Assembly (NCBI RefSeq): GCF_014268595.2
Contig: NZ_CP077091.1
Span: 2,006,501-2,070,500, forward strand
DNA from: Pseudomonas hamedanensis
GTDB taxonomy: Bacteria; Pseudomonadota; Gammaproteobacteria; Pseudomonadales; Pseudomonadaceae
Direction of reading: 5' to 3'
Length of the DNA: 64,000 bases
The stretch's first letter is position 1. Each line of letters opens with the position of its first letter. Shown here piece by piece: positions 1 through 9,883 of this stretch. Under the pieces are notes generated by a model, which was not told the DNA's origin, searched no databases, and saw only the letters and a program-made list of their open reading frames with translations. Both the position numbers and the translations under genes were made by a program.

Positions 1-135
1 GGTTTTCAGCAGCACCTGACCGTCCTGCAGGTCCGGCAAAGCTTCGCGCTCCAGGCGAAAGTTTTCCGGCGTCGGCGCGCCGGTCGGGCGCGAGGCGAGG
101 ACGAAGCGTTGATTGAGGGTGAGAGGGTCGGACAT
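1..135 (-). CDS. NADP-dependent MDR-family oxidoreductase (CurA/YncB type), N-terminal part only
   Basis: The gene starts with ATG at 135 and runs off the left edge, so only 45 residues are visible. They begin MSDPLTLNQRFVLASRPTGA and continue with a PTPENFRLE segment. This is the usual opening of zinc-independent medium-chain reductases of the CurA (NADPH-dependent curcumin/double-bond reductase) type. The family reduces conjugated double bonds of enones in the cytoplasm. The catalytic Rossmann domain lies outside the window, so substrate cannot be judged. It is separated from ybaB by a terminator and a long palindromic repeat, so it is probably a separate transcription unit. Family assignment rests on the N-terminus alone. 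Confidence 0.72.
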   Translation of the reverse strand, partial: MSDPLTLNQRFVLASRPTGAPTPENFRLEREALPDLQDGQVLLKT

Positions 136-258
136 GTCAGCGTCTCCTGTAATGGGAATTGGGCGGTATAGGGAGCAGACCTTTGCAGCGGTGCTGTGTT
201 CGATGTTTCTGCAGTTGTGACCGAGGCGCCCCCCTTCGCGAGCAGGCTCGCCCCCACT

Positions 259-371
259 GATCGTTCCCGCGCTCTGCGTGGGAATGCCTCAAGGGACGCT
301 CCGCGTTCCAGCTTGCGATTGGGACGGGGAGCGTCCCGGGCTGCATTCCCACGCAGAGCATGGGAACGATC
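259..371. repeat. Long palindromic extragenic repeat, family R (copy 1)
   Basis: About 113 bp bounded by inverted ends, GATCGTTCC at the left and GGAACGATC at the right, with inner inverted blocks (GGGACGCTCC / GGAGCGTCCC). Related copies lie at 19268-19380, 21582-21682 and 35314-35425, and a short form at 24132-24162. A fragment of another family (TTCGCGAGCAGGCTCG) precedes it at about 230-250. The rest of the gap 136-446 shows no gene apart from the terminator listed separately. Confidence 0.85.
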
Positions 372-385
372 AGCGTCGCGCAGAA

Positions 386-417
386 ACAAAAATGCCAGGC
401 GCAAGGCCTGGCATTTT
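386..417 (-). terminator. Intrinsic terminator of the dnaX-ybaB unit
   Basis: A 9-bp perfect stem (ATGCCAGGC at 392-400 with its complement at 406-414), a 5-nt loop and, on the minus strand, a T-rich run (TTTTTGTTT). It lies 30 bp past the ybaB stop. It implies that transcription ends here rather than continuing into a recR gene. Confidence 0.8.
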
Positions 418-446
418 GTGTAGCTCATCTGTCGCCGGATGGCGAA

Positions 447-785
447 TCAGAACGGCAGTTTCATCCCCGCGGGCAGGTTCATGCCGGCGGTCATGCTGCC
501 CATTTTTTCCTGGCTATTGGCTTCGATCTTGCGCACGGCGTCATTGACGGCGGCGGCGACCACAGCTTCTAGCATCTCTTTGTCGTCTTCGCTCAGGCCT
601 TCGACCAGGCTTGGGTCGATGCTGACACTTTTGACGTCGTGACGCCCGGTCATCACCACGGTGACCATATCGCCGCCGGCCTTGCCGGTGACTTCGGCGT
701 TGGCCAGTTCTTCCTGCATCTTGGCCATTTTTTCCTGCATCTGCTGCGCCTGCTTCATCAGGCCGGCCATGCCACCTTTCATCAT
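447..785 (-). CDS. ybaB: YbaB/EbfC family nucleoid-associated protein
   Basis: The 112-residue product starts [20 protein letters not shown]. That helical start, rich in Met and Gln, is typical of the YbaB/EbfC family of small dimeric DNA-binding proteins. The start at 785 is chosen because GAGGTGA lies about 6 nt upstream and the product then has the normal family length; an upstream in-frame start at 815 lacks such support. It follows dnaX by 68 bp on the same strand, the conserved dnaX-ybaB pairing. The usual third partner, recR, is not found next to it here. Role inferred from family: nucleoid organisation or DNA repair support. Confidence 0.93.
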   Translation of the reverse strand: MMKGGMAGLMKQAQQMQEKMAKMQEELANAEVTGKAGGDMVTVVMTGRHDVKSVSIDPSLVEGLSEDDKEMLEAVVAAAVNDAVRKIEANSQEKMGSMTAGMNLPAGMKLPF

Positions 786-853
786 GGGAATCACCTCAAA
801 AAGTACTTGGATCAAAACAGCGCCCGGCCAGCAAAGCCGAACGCCTTCAGTTA

Positions 854-2956
854 TTAGCCCTGAGTCACCAGGGCGTCGACAGGTTCAATAGTATCGTGTC
901 GCACCACTGCACCGAACTGCTGGACCATTTGCTGGATGAACGGATCACCGTGGATCGATTCTTCCGCCTCGCGCTGTCGGTTGGCGCGTCGGCGGGACGC
1001 GGCCTGGGCGGGGGTTTCCTGCTCGGGCTTGATCAGCTCGATGGTCAGGGTCAGCGTGCGCTCGTGGAACTGGTTCAATGCATCATTCAGCCGGCGCTGT
1101 TGCGTGGCGTTGAATAACGCGCTGTGAGCCGGATCGAGGTGCATCAGCCAATGATCGCCATCGACCGCGATCAAGGTGCAGTTGGCGGCGATGCTGCCGG
1201 TCATGCCGGAAATCGGCAGTTTCGGGAACATTTCCAGCCATTGCAGGGCCAGACCGGTGGCCGGCGCGGCGGCCGGTTCCGGCTCGGGTTCCGGTGTCGG
1301 CTCGGCGGCGTGTTCGCTGGCCAATTCGTCGAGATAGCTGTAGGCCGAATCCATGTCCGGCTCGATGTAGTCTTCGTCCAGCGGCGGTTCGTCGTCCATG
1401 TCCATGCCCGGTGTGGCAGCATCGACGTCGGCGACCGACGGCTCGGGAATCGGCGCGGCAGCCCACTCCGGCGCATCCGGGACGACGCTGTCCGGGGTCG
1501 GCAGCGGCATCGGCGGCAACTCGGGTTGCTCGGCGGCGGTTTCCAGCACCGGTTCGACGGCCGGTTGCTGCACCGGCGCCGGCTCAGGCTCGGCTTCTAC
1601 CGGGTCGTTCCACGGCAGATCGACGGCAGCTTCGACAGCAACCGGCTCGGGCTCAGGTTCCGGTACAGGTTCAGCAACCGGCGCAACCGCTACTGGCTGA
1701 GGCGTCGGCGCGGTTATCGGTGCAGCCGGCGTCACGGGCGCAGGTGCCGGCGCAACCGCCGCAGCGACGACCGGGGCAGGCTTGGGCGCGGCAGCCACTG
1801 CGTTCGCGGAATCAACTGTGGCCTGGCTGATCCCCACTGGCTTTAGCGGTTGCCTAGGGGCGTCCGCGGTATCTGCCGGTCGGAACGCCAGCATCCGCAG
1901 CAAGACCATCTCGAAGCCACCGCGCGGGTCCGGCGCCAGCGGCAAGTCGCGGCGGCCGATCAGGCCCATCTGGTAATAGAACTGCACATCTTCGGCGGGC
2001 AACGCCTGGGCCAAGGCCAACACACGATCACGGTCACCGTGACCATTGTCAACACCTTCCGGCAAGGCCTGGGCAATCGCCACGCGGTGCAGCACATTGA
2101 GAATTTCCGAGAGCACGCCATTCCAGTCCGGCCCCTGCTCGGCCAGATGCCGCACCGCTTCGAGCAGTGCCTTGGCATCACCTTCGATCAGCGAATGCAG
2201 AACGTCAAAGACCTGGCCGTGATCCAGCGTGCCGAGCATCGCCCGCACGTCGGCGGCCAGCACTTTGCCCTCACCGAAGGCGATCGCCTGATCGGTCAGG
2301 CTCATGGCGTCACGCATCGAGCCATCGGCGGCGCGACCGAGCAGCCACAGAGCATCGTCTTCGAACGGCACGTTCTCGGCGCTGAGCACGTGGGTCAAAT
2401 GCTCAACCACACGTTCCGGCGTCATGTTCTTCAGTGAAAACTGCAAGCAGCGCGAAAGAATCGTTGCCGGAAGTTTCTGCGGATCGGTAGTCGCCAGGAT
2501 GAACTTGACGTAGGGCGGTGGCTCTTCGAGGGTTTTCAACAGCGCATTGAATGAATGGCTGGACAGCATGTGCACTTCGTCGATCAGGTAGACCTTGAAG
2601 CGCCCACGGCTTGGCGCGTACTGCACGTTGTCGAGCAGTTCACGGGTGTCTTCGACCTTGGTGCGGCTCGCGGCGTCGATCTCGATCAGGTCGACGAAAC
2701 GGCCCTCGTCGATCTCGCGGCACACCGAACATTCGCCACAGGGGCTGGAAGTGATACCTGTCTCACAGTTCAGGCATTTGGCAATGATCCGCGCAATCGT
2801 GGTCTTACCCACCCCGCGCGTACCGGTAAACAGGTACGCGTGGTGCAGCCGCTGGCTGTCCAAGGCATTGATCAGAGCCTTGAGCACATGGGTCTGGCCG
2901 ACCATTTCGCGGAACGAGCGCGGACGCCATTTACGTGCAAGAACCTGATAACTCAT
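854..2956 (-). CDS. dnaX: DNA polymerase III subunit gamma/tau
   Basis: This 700-residue AAA+ ATPase is the clamp-loader subunit that opens the beta sliding clamp and, in its tau form, ties the polymerase cores together. Walker A GTRGVGKT is at residues 45-52. The zinc-binding cysteines are C64, C73, C76 and C79. Walker B (LIDEVH) is near 124-129. An Ala/Pro/Glu-rich linker covers about residues 385-570, before the conserved tau C-terminal domain. The ATG at 2956 gives the universal [12 protein letters not shown] start; the TTG five codons upstream is less likely. Ribosome-binding complementarity is weak at either start. I did not identify a clear programmed frameshift site. Confidence 0.97.
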   Translation of the reverse strand: MSYQVLARKWRPRSFREMVGQTHVLKALINALDSQRLHHAYLFTGTRGVGKTTIARIIAKCLNCETGITSSPCGECSVCREIDEGRFVDLIEIDAASRTKVEDTRELLDNVQYAPSRGRFKVYLIDEVHMLSSHSFNALLKTLEEPPPYVKFILATTDPQKLPATILSRCLQFSLKNMTPERVVEHLTHVLSAENVPFEDDALWLLGRAADGSMRDAMSLTDQAIAFGEGKVLAADVRAMLGTLDHGQVFDVLHSLIEGDAKALLEAVRHLAEQGPDWNGVLSEILNVLHRVAIAQALPEGVDNGHGDRDRVLALAQALPAEDVQFYYQMGLIGRRDLPLAPDPRGGFEMVLLRMLAFRPADTADAPRQPLKPVGISQATVDSANAVAAAPKPAPVVAAAVAPAPAPVTPAAPITAPTPQPVAVAPVAEPVPEPEPEPVAVEAAVDLPWNDPVEAEPEPAPVQQPAVEPVLETAAEQPELPPMPLPTPDSVVPDAPEWAAAPIPEPSVADVDAATPGMDMDDEPPLDEDYIEPDMDSAYSYLDELASEHAAEPTPEPEPEPAAAPATGLALQWLEMFPKLPISGMTGSIAANCTLIAVDGDHWLMHLDPAHSALFNATQQRRLNDALNQFHERTLTLTIELIKPEQETPAQAASRRRANRQREAEESIHGDPFIQQMVQQFGAVVRHDTIEPVDALVTQG

Positions 2957-3086
2957 CGAAAACCGTCGCAACGAAGGAAGCTGAAGCGGCTAATGCTAGC
3001 GGAGCAAGGGCAAAATTGCATCCGGTGTCCTCGTCTAATGTGGCTAAGCTGCATGGACAAAGGCTTTTATCGGCTCGGGACGGGCA

Positions 3087-3851
3087 ATGACCAGAGCGTT
3101 AATGCGGTGGACGTCAGGGGCATTGCTGGGAATCAGCCTGAACGTTACGGCAGCACCACCCCCCTTGCGCTTCGCCATGCCCGACAGCTGGGCCATGCCA
3201 ATGGTGCAGTTCGAAGGCGGCCGGCCGACCCAGGGCATTCTCCACGACATCATGCTCAGCCTGGCGACGCAGGTCGGCGTACCGGCGCAATTCATCGTAC
3301 TGCCGCGCGCTCGGATACAGATCGCCATGGAACACGGCGAAATCGACGTGCGCTGCTATGCAGCGCAGTCGTGGCTGCCAAACCAGTCCGGCGACTACCT
3401 CTGGAGCGTACCGCTGTTTTTCCAACGCGATCTGTTGATCAGTCGCAAGAACCAACCTGCAACCACCGATCCCGCCACCCTGCCCCGCCAAGCCATCGGC
3501 ACCGTCCTCGGTTACAGCTACCCCACCCTGCAACCGCTGTTTGACGCTGACCAACTGCAACGCGAAGACGCGCGCAATCAGGAGCAGGTGCTGGAAAAAC
3601 TCCTGGCCGGGCGTTATCGCTATGCGGTGAGCAATCAATGGACGCTGGACTGGGTCAACCAGCGTCTGATGCCGGAGCAGCAGTTGCAAGGCGTCGCGGT
3701 GCTGCAGGAGCAAGAAGTCGGTTGCTATGTGAGGAACGATTCGCAAGTGCCGGTACAGCGCATCTTGCGCACGTTGTTGCGGATGAAGATGTCCGGGGAG
3801 ATTGATCAGATTATCCGGTTGTATACCGGCAATTCCGGAAACACCCCATAA
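3087..3851 (+). CDS. Periplasmic solute-binding protein (SBP family 3-like)
   Basis: The 254-residue product has a signal peptide of about 22 residues ending near NVTAA, then a single domain with features of family 3 amino-acid-type binding proteins (LRFAMPDSW start, a GVPAQF segment, a segment around GTVLGYSYP). Such proteins capture a small polar ligand in the periplasm, but no permease or ATPase gene is adjacent. It may therefore be an orphan binding or sensor-like protein. It is transcribed divergently from dnaX across a 130-bp gap and followed directly by a REP and the IS110 element. The ligand cannot be told from sequence. Confidence 0.75.
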   Translation: MTRALMRWTSGALLGISLNVTAAPPPLRFAMPDSWAMPMVQFEGGRPTQGILHDIMLSLATQVGVPAQFIVLPRARIQIAMEHGEIDVRCYAAQSWLPNQSGDYLWSVPLFFQRDLLISRKNQPATTDPATLPRQAIGTVLGYSYPTLQPLFDADQLQREDARNQEQVLEKLLAGRYRYAVSNQWTLDWVNQRLMPEQQLQGVAVLQEQEVGCYVRNDSQVPVQRILRTLLRMKMSGEIDQIIRLYTGNSGNTP

Positions 3852-3854
3852 CCC

Positions 3855-3942
3855 CTGTAGGAGTGAGCCTGCTCGCGATGGCGGTCTGTCTGCCCACTAA
3901 TAAGTTGACTGATACTCCGCTATCGCGAGCAGGCTCACTCCT
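3855..3942. repeat. REP-type palindrome, family A (copy 1), right arm split by IS110
   Basis: The left arm reads CTGTAGGAGTGAGCCTGCTC at 3855-3874 and the right arm begins near 3920. The right arm stops after CTCACTCCT at 3942, where the IS110 element begins, and resumes as CTACAGGGG from 5636. Joining the two pieces over one CT restores a right arm complementary to the left arm, including the outer CCCC/GGGG. Other family A copies: 22802-22892, 38596-38663, 51079-51169, 58670-58761 and 62701-62792. Confidence 0.9.
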
Positions 3943-3956
3943 TGTATGTTGCCCAC

Positions 3957-4155
3957 ACACCAGCATGAAATGAGATCTAAGCTCGCTGGTGCGACATACG
4001 AAGATGTGTTTCTGGGGGAGACCGATCACTCCTGAAGGCAGGACTTGCTCCTGACCTTGTCTGTAGAGAGGTCCCCCCGCCTCATTGCCCACCACGAAGA
4101 GTATCGAGAAGCCGACAAGTCGGACTTCGCATTACAAGGTTGCAGTGGCATGAAG
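3957..4155 (+). ncRNA. Candidate IS110 bridge RNA with target- and donor-binding loops
   Basis: Three stems are visible. A 5' hairpin pairs CACCAGC (3958-3964) with GCTGGTG (3985-3991). A target loop is closed by GGGGGAGACC (4014-4023) and GGTCCCCC (4070-4077). A donor loop is closed by TGCCCAC (4086-4092) and GTGGCA (4145-4150), with an inner hairpin around 4107-4127. In the target loop, TCACTCCT (4026-4033) equals the left REP target plus core, and CTGTAG (4061-4066) is complementary to the right target CTACAG. In the donor loop, AGAGTATC (4098-4105) equals the right end of the element and TACAAG (4133-4138) is complementary to CTTGTA at its left end. The 5' and 3' ends are estimates. IS110 bridge RNAs are known from IS621; this instance is inferred from sequence only. 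Confidence 0.85.
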
Positions 4156-4212
4156 TTCGAGGTCAGGGGAACCAGGAAGCATTTTTAACCCAGTTCTCTT
4201 GGAGTTGAAAGC

Positions 4213-5208
4213 ATGAACATGCACGTCGGTTTGGATGTGGGATCTCGCACTACAGCGATGGGCTGGCGCAATGGCGGCCGTTTTGCAGGTCAGTGCAATA
4301 TCGAGCAGACGCCGGCGGGTCGTAAGGCCGCTGTCAGCAAGTTGCTTGAACTCAAGCCTCTATCAGTGGTGATGGAAGCCACCGGCATCTACTACCTGGA
4401 CTTGGCCATGGAGCTCGCTGCGGCGGGTTTGCCAGTCTCGGTTATCAATCCGAAGAGTTTTCACAACTTTGCAAAGCTGATGCTGAAAAACAGCAAAACG
4501 GACGCGATCGATGCCCAGTTATTAGCTGAATACGGCGAACGAATGAGCCCAAGGTTGTGGACGCCGCCCACTTCAATACAGCTTGAGCTGCGCGCTATTG
4601 GCCGACACATCAATCGTTTGACGTGTCATCGCACCCGCGCCAAGAACGAGCTGCATGCGCTCAAAGCCACTCAAACAACTCTTCTGATGCTGATTGAAGA
4701 CGAAGAGGAAGCCATCAAGGCCTTTGACAAAAGAATCGAGCGTTTCCGACTTGCGGGTCGGGCATTGATCGACAACTGCCCAACCTTGAGCGCCCAGTTC
4801 GGGCACATGATCGCCGCCCCGGGAATGGGTGAGATTTCTGTATTTGCGGCGCTGGCTGAGCTGACTACTTTACCGGTGACGCTCAAGTCAGCGCAGGTCA
4901 GCCGCCACGCGGGGCTCGATGTCCGGCTTACGCAATCAGGAACCAGCATTGATAAGCCCGGCCGGATAAGTAAGGGCGGCAATGCCTATTTGCGCTCAGC
5001 AATGTACATGCCTGCGCTGACCGCCATACGTTGCGACCCGAACGTGAAAGCGTTTTACGAAGCGTTAGTGGCTCGAGGAAAGAGAAAGATGCAGGCTATC
5101 GTCGCAGTCATGCGCAAATATCTGACCGGACTCTGGGCCTGCATGCAGGCTGGCGAAGACTTCGATACGACCAAGCTTTTTAGCGGTAAACACCTCCAAA
5201 AAGCTTGA
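4213..5208 (+). CDS. IS110-family transposase (DEDD recombinase)
   Basis: The 331-residue product has the family architecture: an N-terminal RuvC-like DEDD domain with D8 (in GLDVGS), E55 (in VMEATG), D97 and D100 (in KTDAIDA); a central helical part; and a C-terminal Tnp_20 domain from about residue 195. The last contains an SG motif with candidate catalytic Ser242 and the ISKGGN...LR signature near 252-261. It would catalyse bridge-RNA-guided insertion and excision through a circular intermediate. A GGAG lies 9 nt before the ATG. The gene appears full length and intact despite the duplication of its 3' part immediately downstream. Confidence 0.95.
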   Translation: MNMHVGLDVGSRTTAMGWRNGGRFAGQCNIEQTPAGRKAAVSKLLELKPLSVVMEATGIYYLDLAMELAAAGLPVSVINPKSFHNFAKLMLKNSKTDAIDAQLLAEYGERMSPRLWTPPTSIQLELRAIGRHINRLTCHRTRAKNELHALKATQTTLLMLIEDEEEAIKAFDKRIERFRLAGRALIDNCPTLSAQFGHMIAAPGMGEISVFAALAELTTLPVTLKSAQVSRHAGLDVRLTQSGTSIDKPGRISKGGNAYLRSAMYMPALTAIRCDPNVKAFYEALVARGKRKMQAIVAVMRKYLTGLWACMQAGEDFDTTKLFSGKHLQKA

Positions 5209-5633
5209 CCGTAAACAGAGTATCGCCGCCCCGGGAATGGGTGAGATTTCTGTATTTGCGGCGCTGGCTGAGCTGACTACTTTACCGGTGACGCTCAAGT
5301 CAGCGCAGGTCAGCCGCCACGCGGGGCTCGATGTCCGGCTTACGCAATCAGGAACCAGCATTGATAAGCCCGGCCGGATAAGTAAGGGCGGCAATGCCTA
5401 TTTGCGCTCAGCAATGTACATGCCTGCGCTGACCGCCATACGTTGCGACCCGAACGTGAAAGCGTTTTACGAAGCGTTAGTGGCTCGAGGAAAGAGAAAG
5501 ATGCAGGCTATCGTCGCAGTCATGCGCAAATATCTGACCGGACTCTGGGCCTGCATGCAGGCTGGCGAAGACTTCGATACGACCAAGCTTTTTAGCGGTA
5601 AACACCTCCAAAAAGCTTGACCGTAAACAGAGT
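4810..5633 (+). repeat. 412-bp tandem direct duplication inside IS110
   Basis: The segment 4810-5221 is repeated immediately as 5222-5633. The junctions share the trinucleotide ATC (CATG-ATCGCC at the left, GAGT-ATCGCC between copies, GAGT-ATCTAC at the right). The two copies look identical by eye throughout, so the event is recent or an assembly artefact. The unit contains transposase codons from about residue 200 to the stop, plus the right end up to the REP. Confidence 0.92.
5222..5620 (+). pseudogene. Duplicated C-terminal fragment of the IS110 transposase
   Basis: This second copy of the transposase 3' part encodes the same residues as positions 201-331 of the intact protein. It has lost the DEDD domain and has no ribosome-binding site of its own. 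The first possible internal ATG (5237) corresponds to Met205. It is a by-product of the 412-bp tandem duplication and is not expected to be an active enzyme. Confidence 0.88.
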
Positions 5634-5675
5634 ATCTACAGGGGGATTTACGTCAATCCGGCAAATCGCAGACAC

Positions 5676-5709
5676 AAAAAAACCGCAATGGGCGAAACCC
5701 ATGCAGTTC
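5676..5709 (-). terminator. Intrinsic terminator of the 4.5S RNA gene
   Basis: On the minus strand, an imperfect GC-rich hairpin (ACTGCATGGG paired with CCCATTGCGGT around a TTTCG loop) is followed by seven T residues. It lies 30 bp past the RNA 3' end, between ffs and the right end of the IS element. Confidence 0.75.
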
Positions 5710-5739
5710 TGATTGAAGCATTCAGTTGTTCGTTAAGGT

Positions 5740-5849
5740 GGTGCCCCCACCAGCCACACCCCGGCACACAATGTTCCCGCTGTGGCTGCTTCCTTCCGGA
5801 TCTGACCAGGTTCACGGGTAATCGTTGCGGGGGGACCGATGGGGTCACC
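5740..5849 (-). ncRNA. ffs: Signal recognition particle 4.5S RNA
   Basis: About 110 nt on the minus strand. It contains the strongly conserved Ffh-binding segment with the tetraloop (CAGATCCGGAAGGAAGCAGC) and the flanking asymmetric loops, and ends that pair with each other (GGTGACCCC at the 5' end, GGTGGGGGCACC region at the 3' end). The RNA is the structural core of SRP and targets ribosomes translating membrane proteins to FtsY and the translocon. The exact 5' and 3' ends are taken from the terminal pairing and may be off by a few nt. Confidence 0.95.
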
Positions 5850-5881
5850 ATAACGACGCTTGCCTGTCGGCGAGCCGCGCC

Positions 5882-5909
5882 ATTGTACCTATCTGAGGTG
5901 AAGTTACAA
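5882..5909 (-). promoter_or_regulatory. Sigma70-type promoter of ffs
   Basis: On the minus strand TTGTAA (5904-5909) is followed after 16 bp by TACAAT (5882-5887). Transcription would start near 5875, giving a 5' leader of roughly 25 nt before the mature RNA. This resembles the processed leader of E. coli 4.5S RNA. Confidence 0.7.
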
Positions 5910-5962
5910 CCGTTGGTTGCAGATAAAAAACCTGAACGGCTTCAAGGACATAAACATCGCGG

Positions 5963-7126
5963 CTACAGCGCCAGCACCTCGTCCGCCCTGCCGCCGGCCT
6001 GCTGGATCACCAGATGGATAAAGTGCAGCTTGGCAATCGCCGGCGCCGGCAGGACGAACGGGTAGAAATCTGGTTGGCCCATGCTGCGCGACAACTCGTT
6101 GAGCATACCTGCCAGTTCGATCCAGGCGTTGACGAATGACAGGAATGCTTCACCGCCGGGATGCTGCGGGTCGTACAGGGTGCTAGTCGGAAACGGCTGG
6201 TAGTCGAAGTCCATTTCCCGCGCACTCATGCCGAAGCCCAGCGCGGTGTCCACCGCGTCCATCATGTGCAGGTAATGCGCCCAGGTTTCCGCCCAGTCTT
6301 CCCACGGGTGCATGGTCGCGTAGGCGCTCACGTACTGTTGCGGCCAGTCCAGTGGCGCGCCCTTCTGATAATGACGATCAAGCGCCTCGGCGTAACTGGC
6401 ACGTTCGTCGCCGAACAGGTGGCGGAACGCATCGAGCCACGGGCCGTTGGCGATCAGTCGATCCCAATAATAGTGACCGACTTCATGGCGAAAATGCCCA
6501 AGCAGTGTGCGATAAGGCTCGTGCATCTGCGCCCTCACCCGCTCTCGGTGGGCGTCGTCGGCTTCCTTGATATCGAGGGTGATCAGGCCGTTGGCGTGGC
6601 CGGTCATGGGCGCGTTGCCTTCGAGGTCGACGCCGATGAAATCAAAAGCCAGCCCGGTCTCGTCGTCCACGGTTTTCGCAATGACCGGCAGGCCAAGCGT
6701 GATCAATTGCGCGACCAGACGACGCTTGGCGATTTCGACCTTGCGCCAGCGCTCGGGGTTTTCCGGGACCGACAGGTCCGGGATGGTGCGATTGAGGTTG
6801 CAGGCGACACACAGACTGTCGTGGTCGTTGGCCGGCAGCAGCCAGTTGCACGCGGCGGGCGTGTCGAGATTGGCGCAGCGGCGAAACAGACCGGCAGCGG
6901 GATCGACGTCGAGCGTCCAGGTGCCTTCCTGTGGTCCTGGCTGCAATGAGGTCAGGCGACTTTCTTCCGGCTGGTAGCCGAGTAACGCGTTGCAGGCCAG
7001 GCACTGACTGTTGCGAAAGAACAGCGACTGCCCGCAACGGCACGGCCAGACTTTGCTGTTGCGTGACGATCCGCCCGAGAACGGCGCGATGATGCGGGAA
7101 CTGAGCTGCTCGAAAAAGCGGTGCAT
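5963..7126 (-). CDS. Putative zinc-binding metallopeptidase (zincin-like)
   Basis: The 387-residue cytoplasmic-looking protein has N-terminal zinc-ribbon cysteines (C29, C31, C42, C45 and a second group around C84-C109). It then has a zincin motif HEVGH at 214-218, followed about 40 residues later by an acidic WEDWAETWAHY segment that could supply the third ligand. This matches the bacterial putative zinc-binding metallopeptidase family; substrate is unknown. The start at 7126 has GGGAGAG about 8 nt upstream. The gene lies on the same strand as ffs but has no obvious functional link with it. A role as a peptidase is inferred from the motif only. Confidence 0.85.
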   Translation of the reverse strand: MHRFFEQLSSRIIAPFSGGSSRNSKVWPCRCGQSLFFRNSQCLACNALLGYQPEESRLTSLQPGPQEGTWTLDVDPAAGLFRRCANLDTPAACNWLLPANDHDSLCVACNLNRTIPDLSVPENPERWRKVEIAKRRLVAQLITLGLPVIAKTVDDETGLAFDFIGVDLEGNAPMTGHANGLITLDIKEADDAHRERVRAQMHEPYRTLLGHFRHEVGHYYWDRLIANGPWLDAFRHLFGDERASYAEALDRHYQKGAPLDWPQQYVSAYATMHPWEDWAETWAHYLHMMDAVDTALGFGMSAREMDFDYQPFPTSTLYDPQHPGGEAFLSFVNAWIELAGMLNELSRSMGQPDFYPFVLPAPAIAKLHFIHLVIQQAGGRADEVLAL

Positions 7127-7216
7127 GGCGATCTCTCCCTGGGACTGGCCAAGACTAGATCATCCTGAAGACAACATCGTTCCCGAATACAGCCTGTTCC
7201 TGCGTGACACCACTAT

Positions 7217-7342
7217 TGTGGCGAGGGGATTTATCCCCGCTCGACTGCGCAGCAGTCGCAAAAACCCGACAGAGGCGAACTGATCTGTCACAGGGTTTTG
7301 GGGTCGCTGCGCAACCCAACGGGGATAAATCCCCTCGCCACA
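7217..7342. repeat. Palindromic repeat, family B (copy 1)
   Basis: The inverted ends are TGTGGCGAGGGGATTTATCC and its complement, enclosing inner arms CTGCGCAGCAG/GCTGCGCAAC-like. Copies lie at 9789-9880, 26292-26385 and 32110-32242. It fills most of the gap between the metallopeptidase gene and ligA and would fold into a long hairpin downstream of ligA. Confidence 0.85.
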
Positions 7343-7355
7343 GGTGTCCATCCTG

Positions 7356-9752
<2,397 letters not shown>

Positions 9753-9788
9753 TCAATTTCTAATCAAATCGCTCAAGGCTGTAGACCC

Positions 9789-9880
9789 TGTGGCGAGGGA
9801 GCTTGCTCCCGCTCGGTGGCGAAGCCGCCGCAAATTCGGGGTCGCTTCGCAACCCGGCGGGAGCAAGCTCCCTCGCCACA
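9789..9880. repeat. Palindromic repeat, family B (copy 2)
   Basis: The ends are TGTGGCGAGGGAGCTTGCTC and its complement, with the variant interior GCTCCCGC/GCGGGAGC. It occupies the gap between zipA and ligA, so an smc-zipA-ligA transcript would cross it. Confidence 0.85.
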
Positions 9881-9883
9881 GCC

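Larger units (their letters stand above)
3941..5637 (+). mobile_element. IS110-family insertion sequence inserted in a REP
   Basis: The element is bounded by a shared CT dinucleotide (3941-3942 and 5636-5637), with no target duplication beyond this and no terminal inverted repeats, as expected for the IS110 group. Contents: a noncoding left end of about 270 bp, an intact DEDD transposase gene (4213-5208), and a 412-bp tandem duplication of the transposase 3' part with the right end. Without the duplication the element would be about 1.28 kb, a normal IS110 size. The noncoding left end carries a candidate bridge RNA. The target is the right arm of a family A REP. Confidence 0.92.

Noticed and set aside
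1124..1846. 240-residue plus-strand frame within dnaX
   Set aside because: Arises from the Ala/Pro/Glu repeat linker of DnaX; Arg/Gly-rich product without any domain.
5222..5637. Second separate IS element
   Set aside because: It is a head-to-tail duplicate of part of the same element with identical sequence and no left end of its own.
5740..5849. 4.5S RNA on the plus strand
   Set aside because: The conserved Ffh-binding loop, promoter and terminator all read correctly only on the minus strand.
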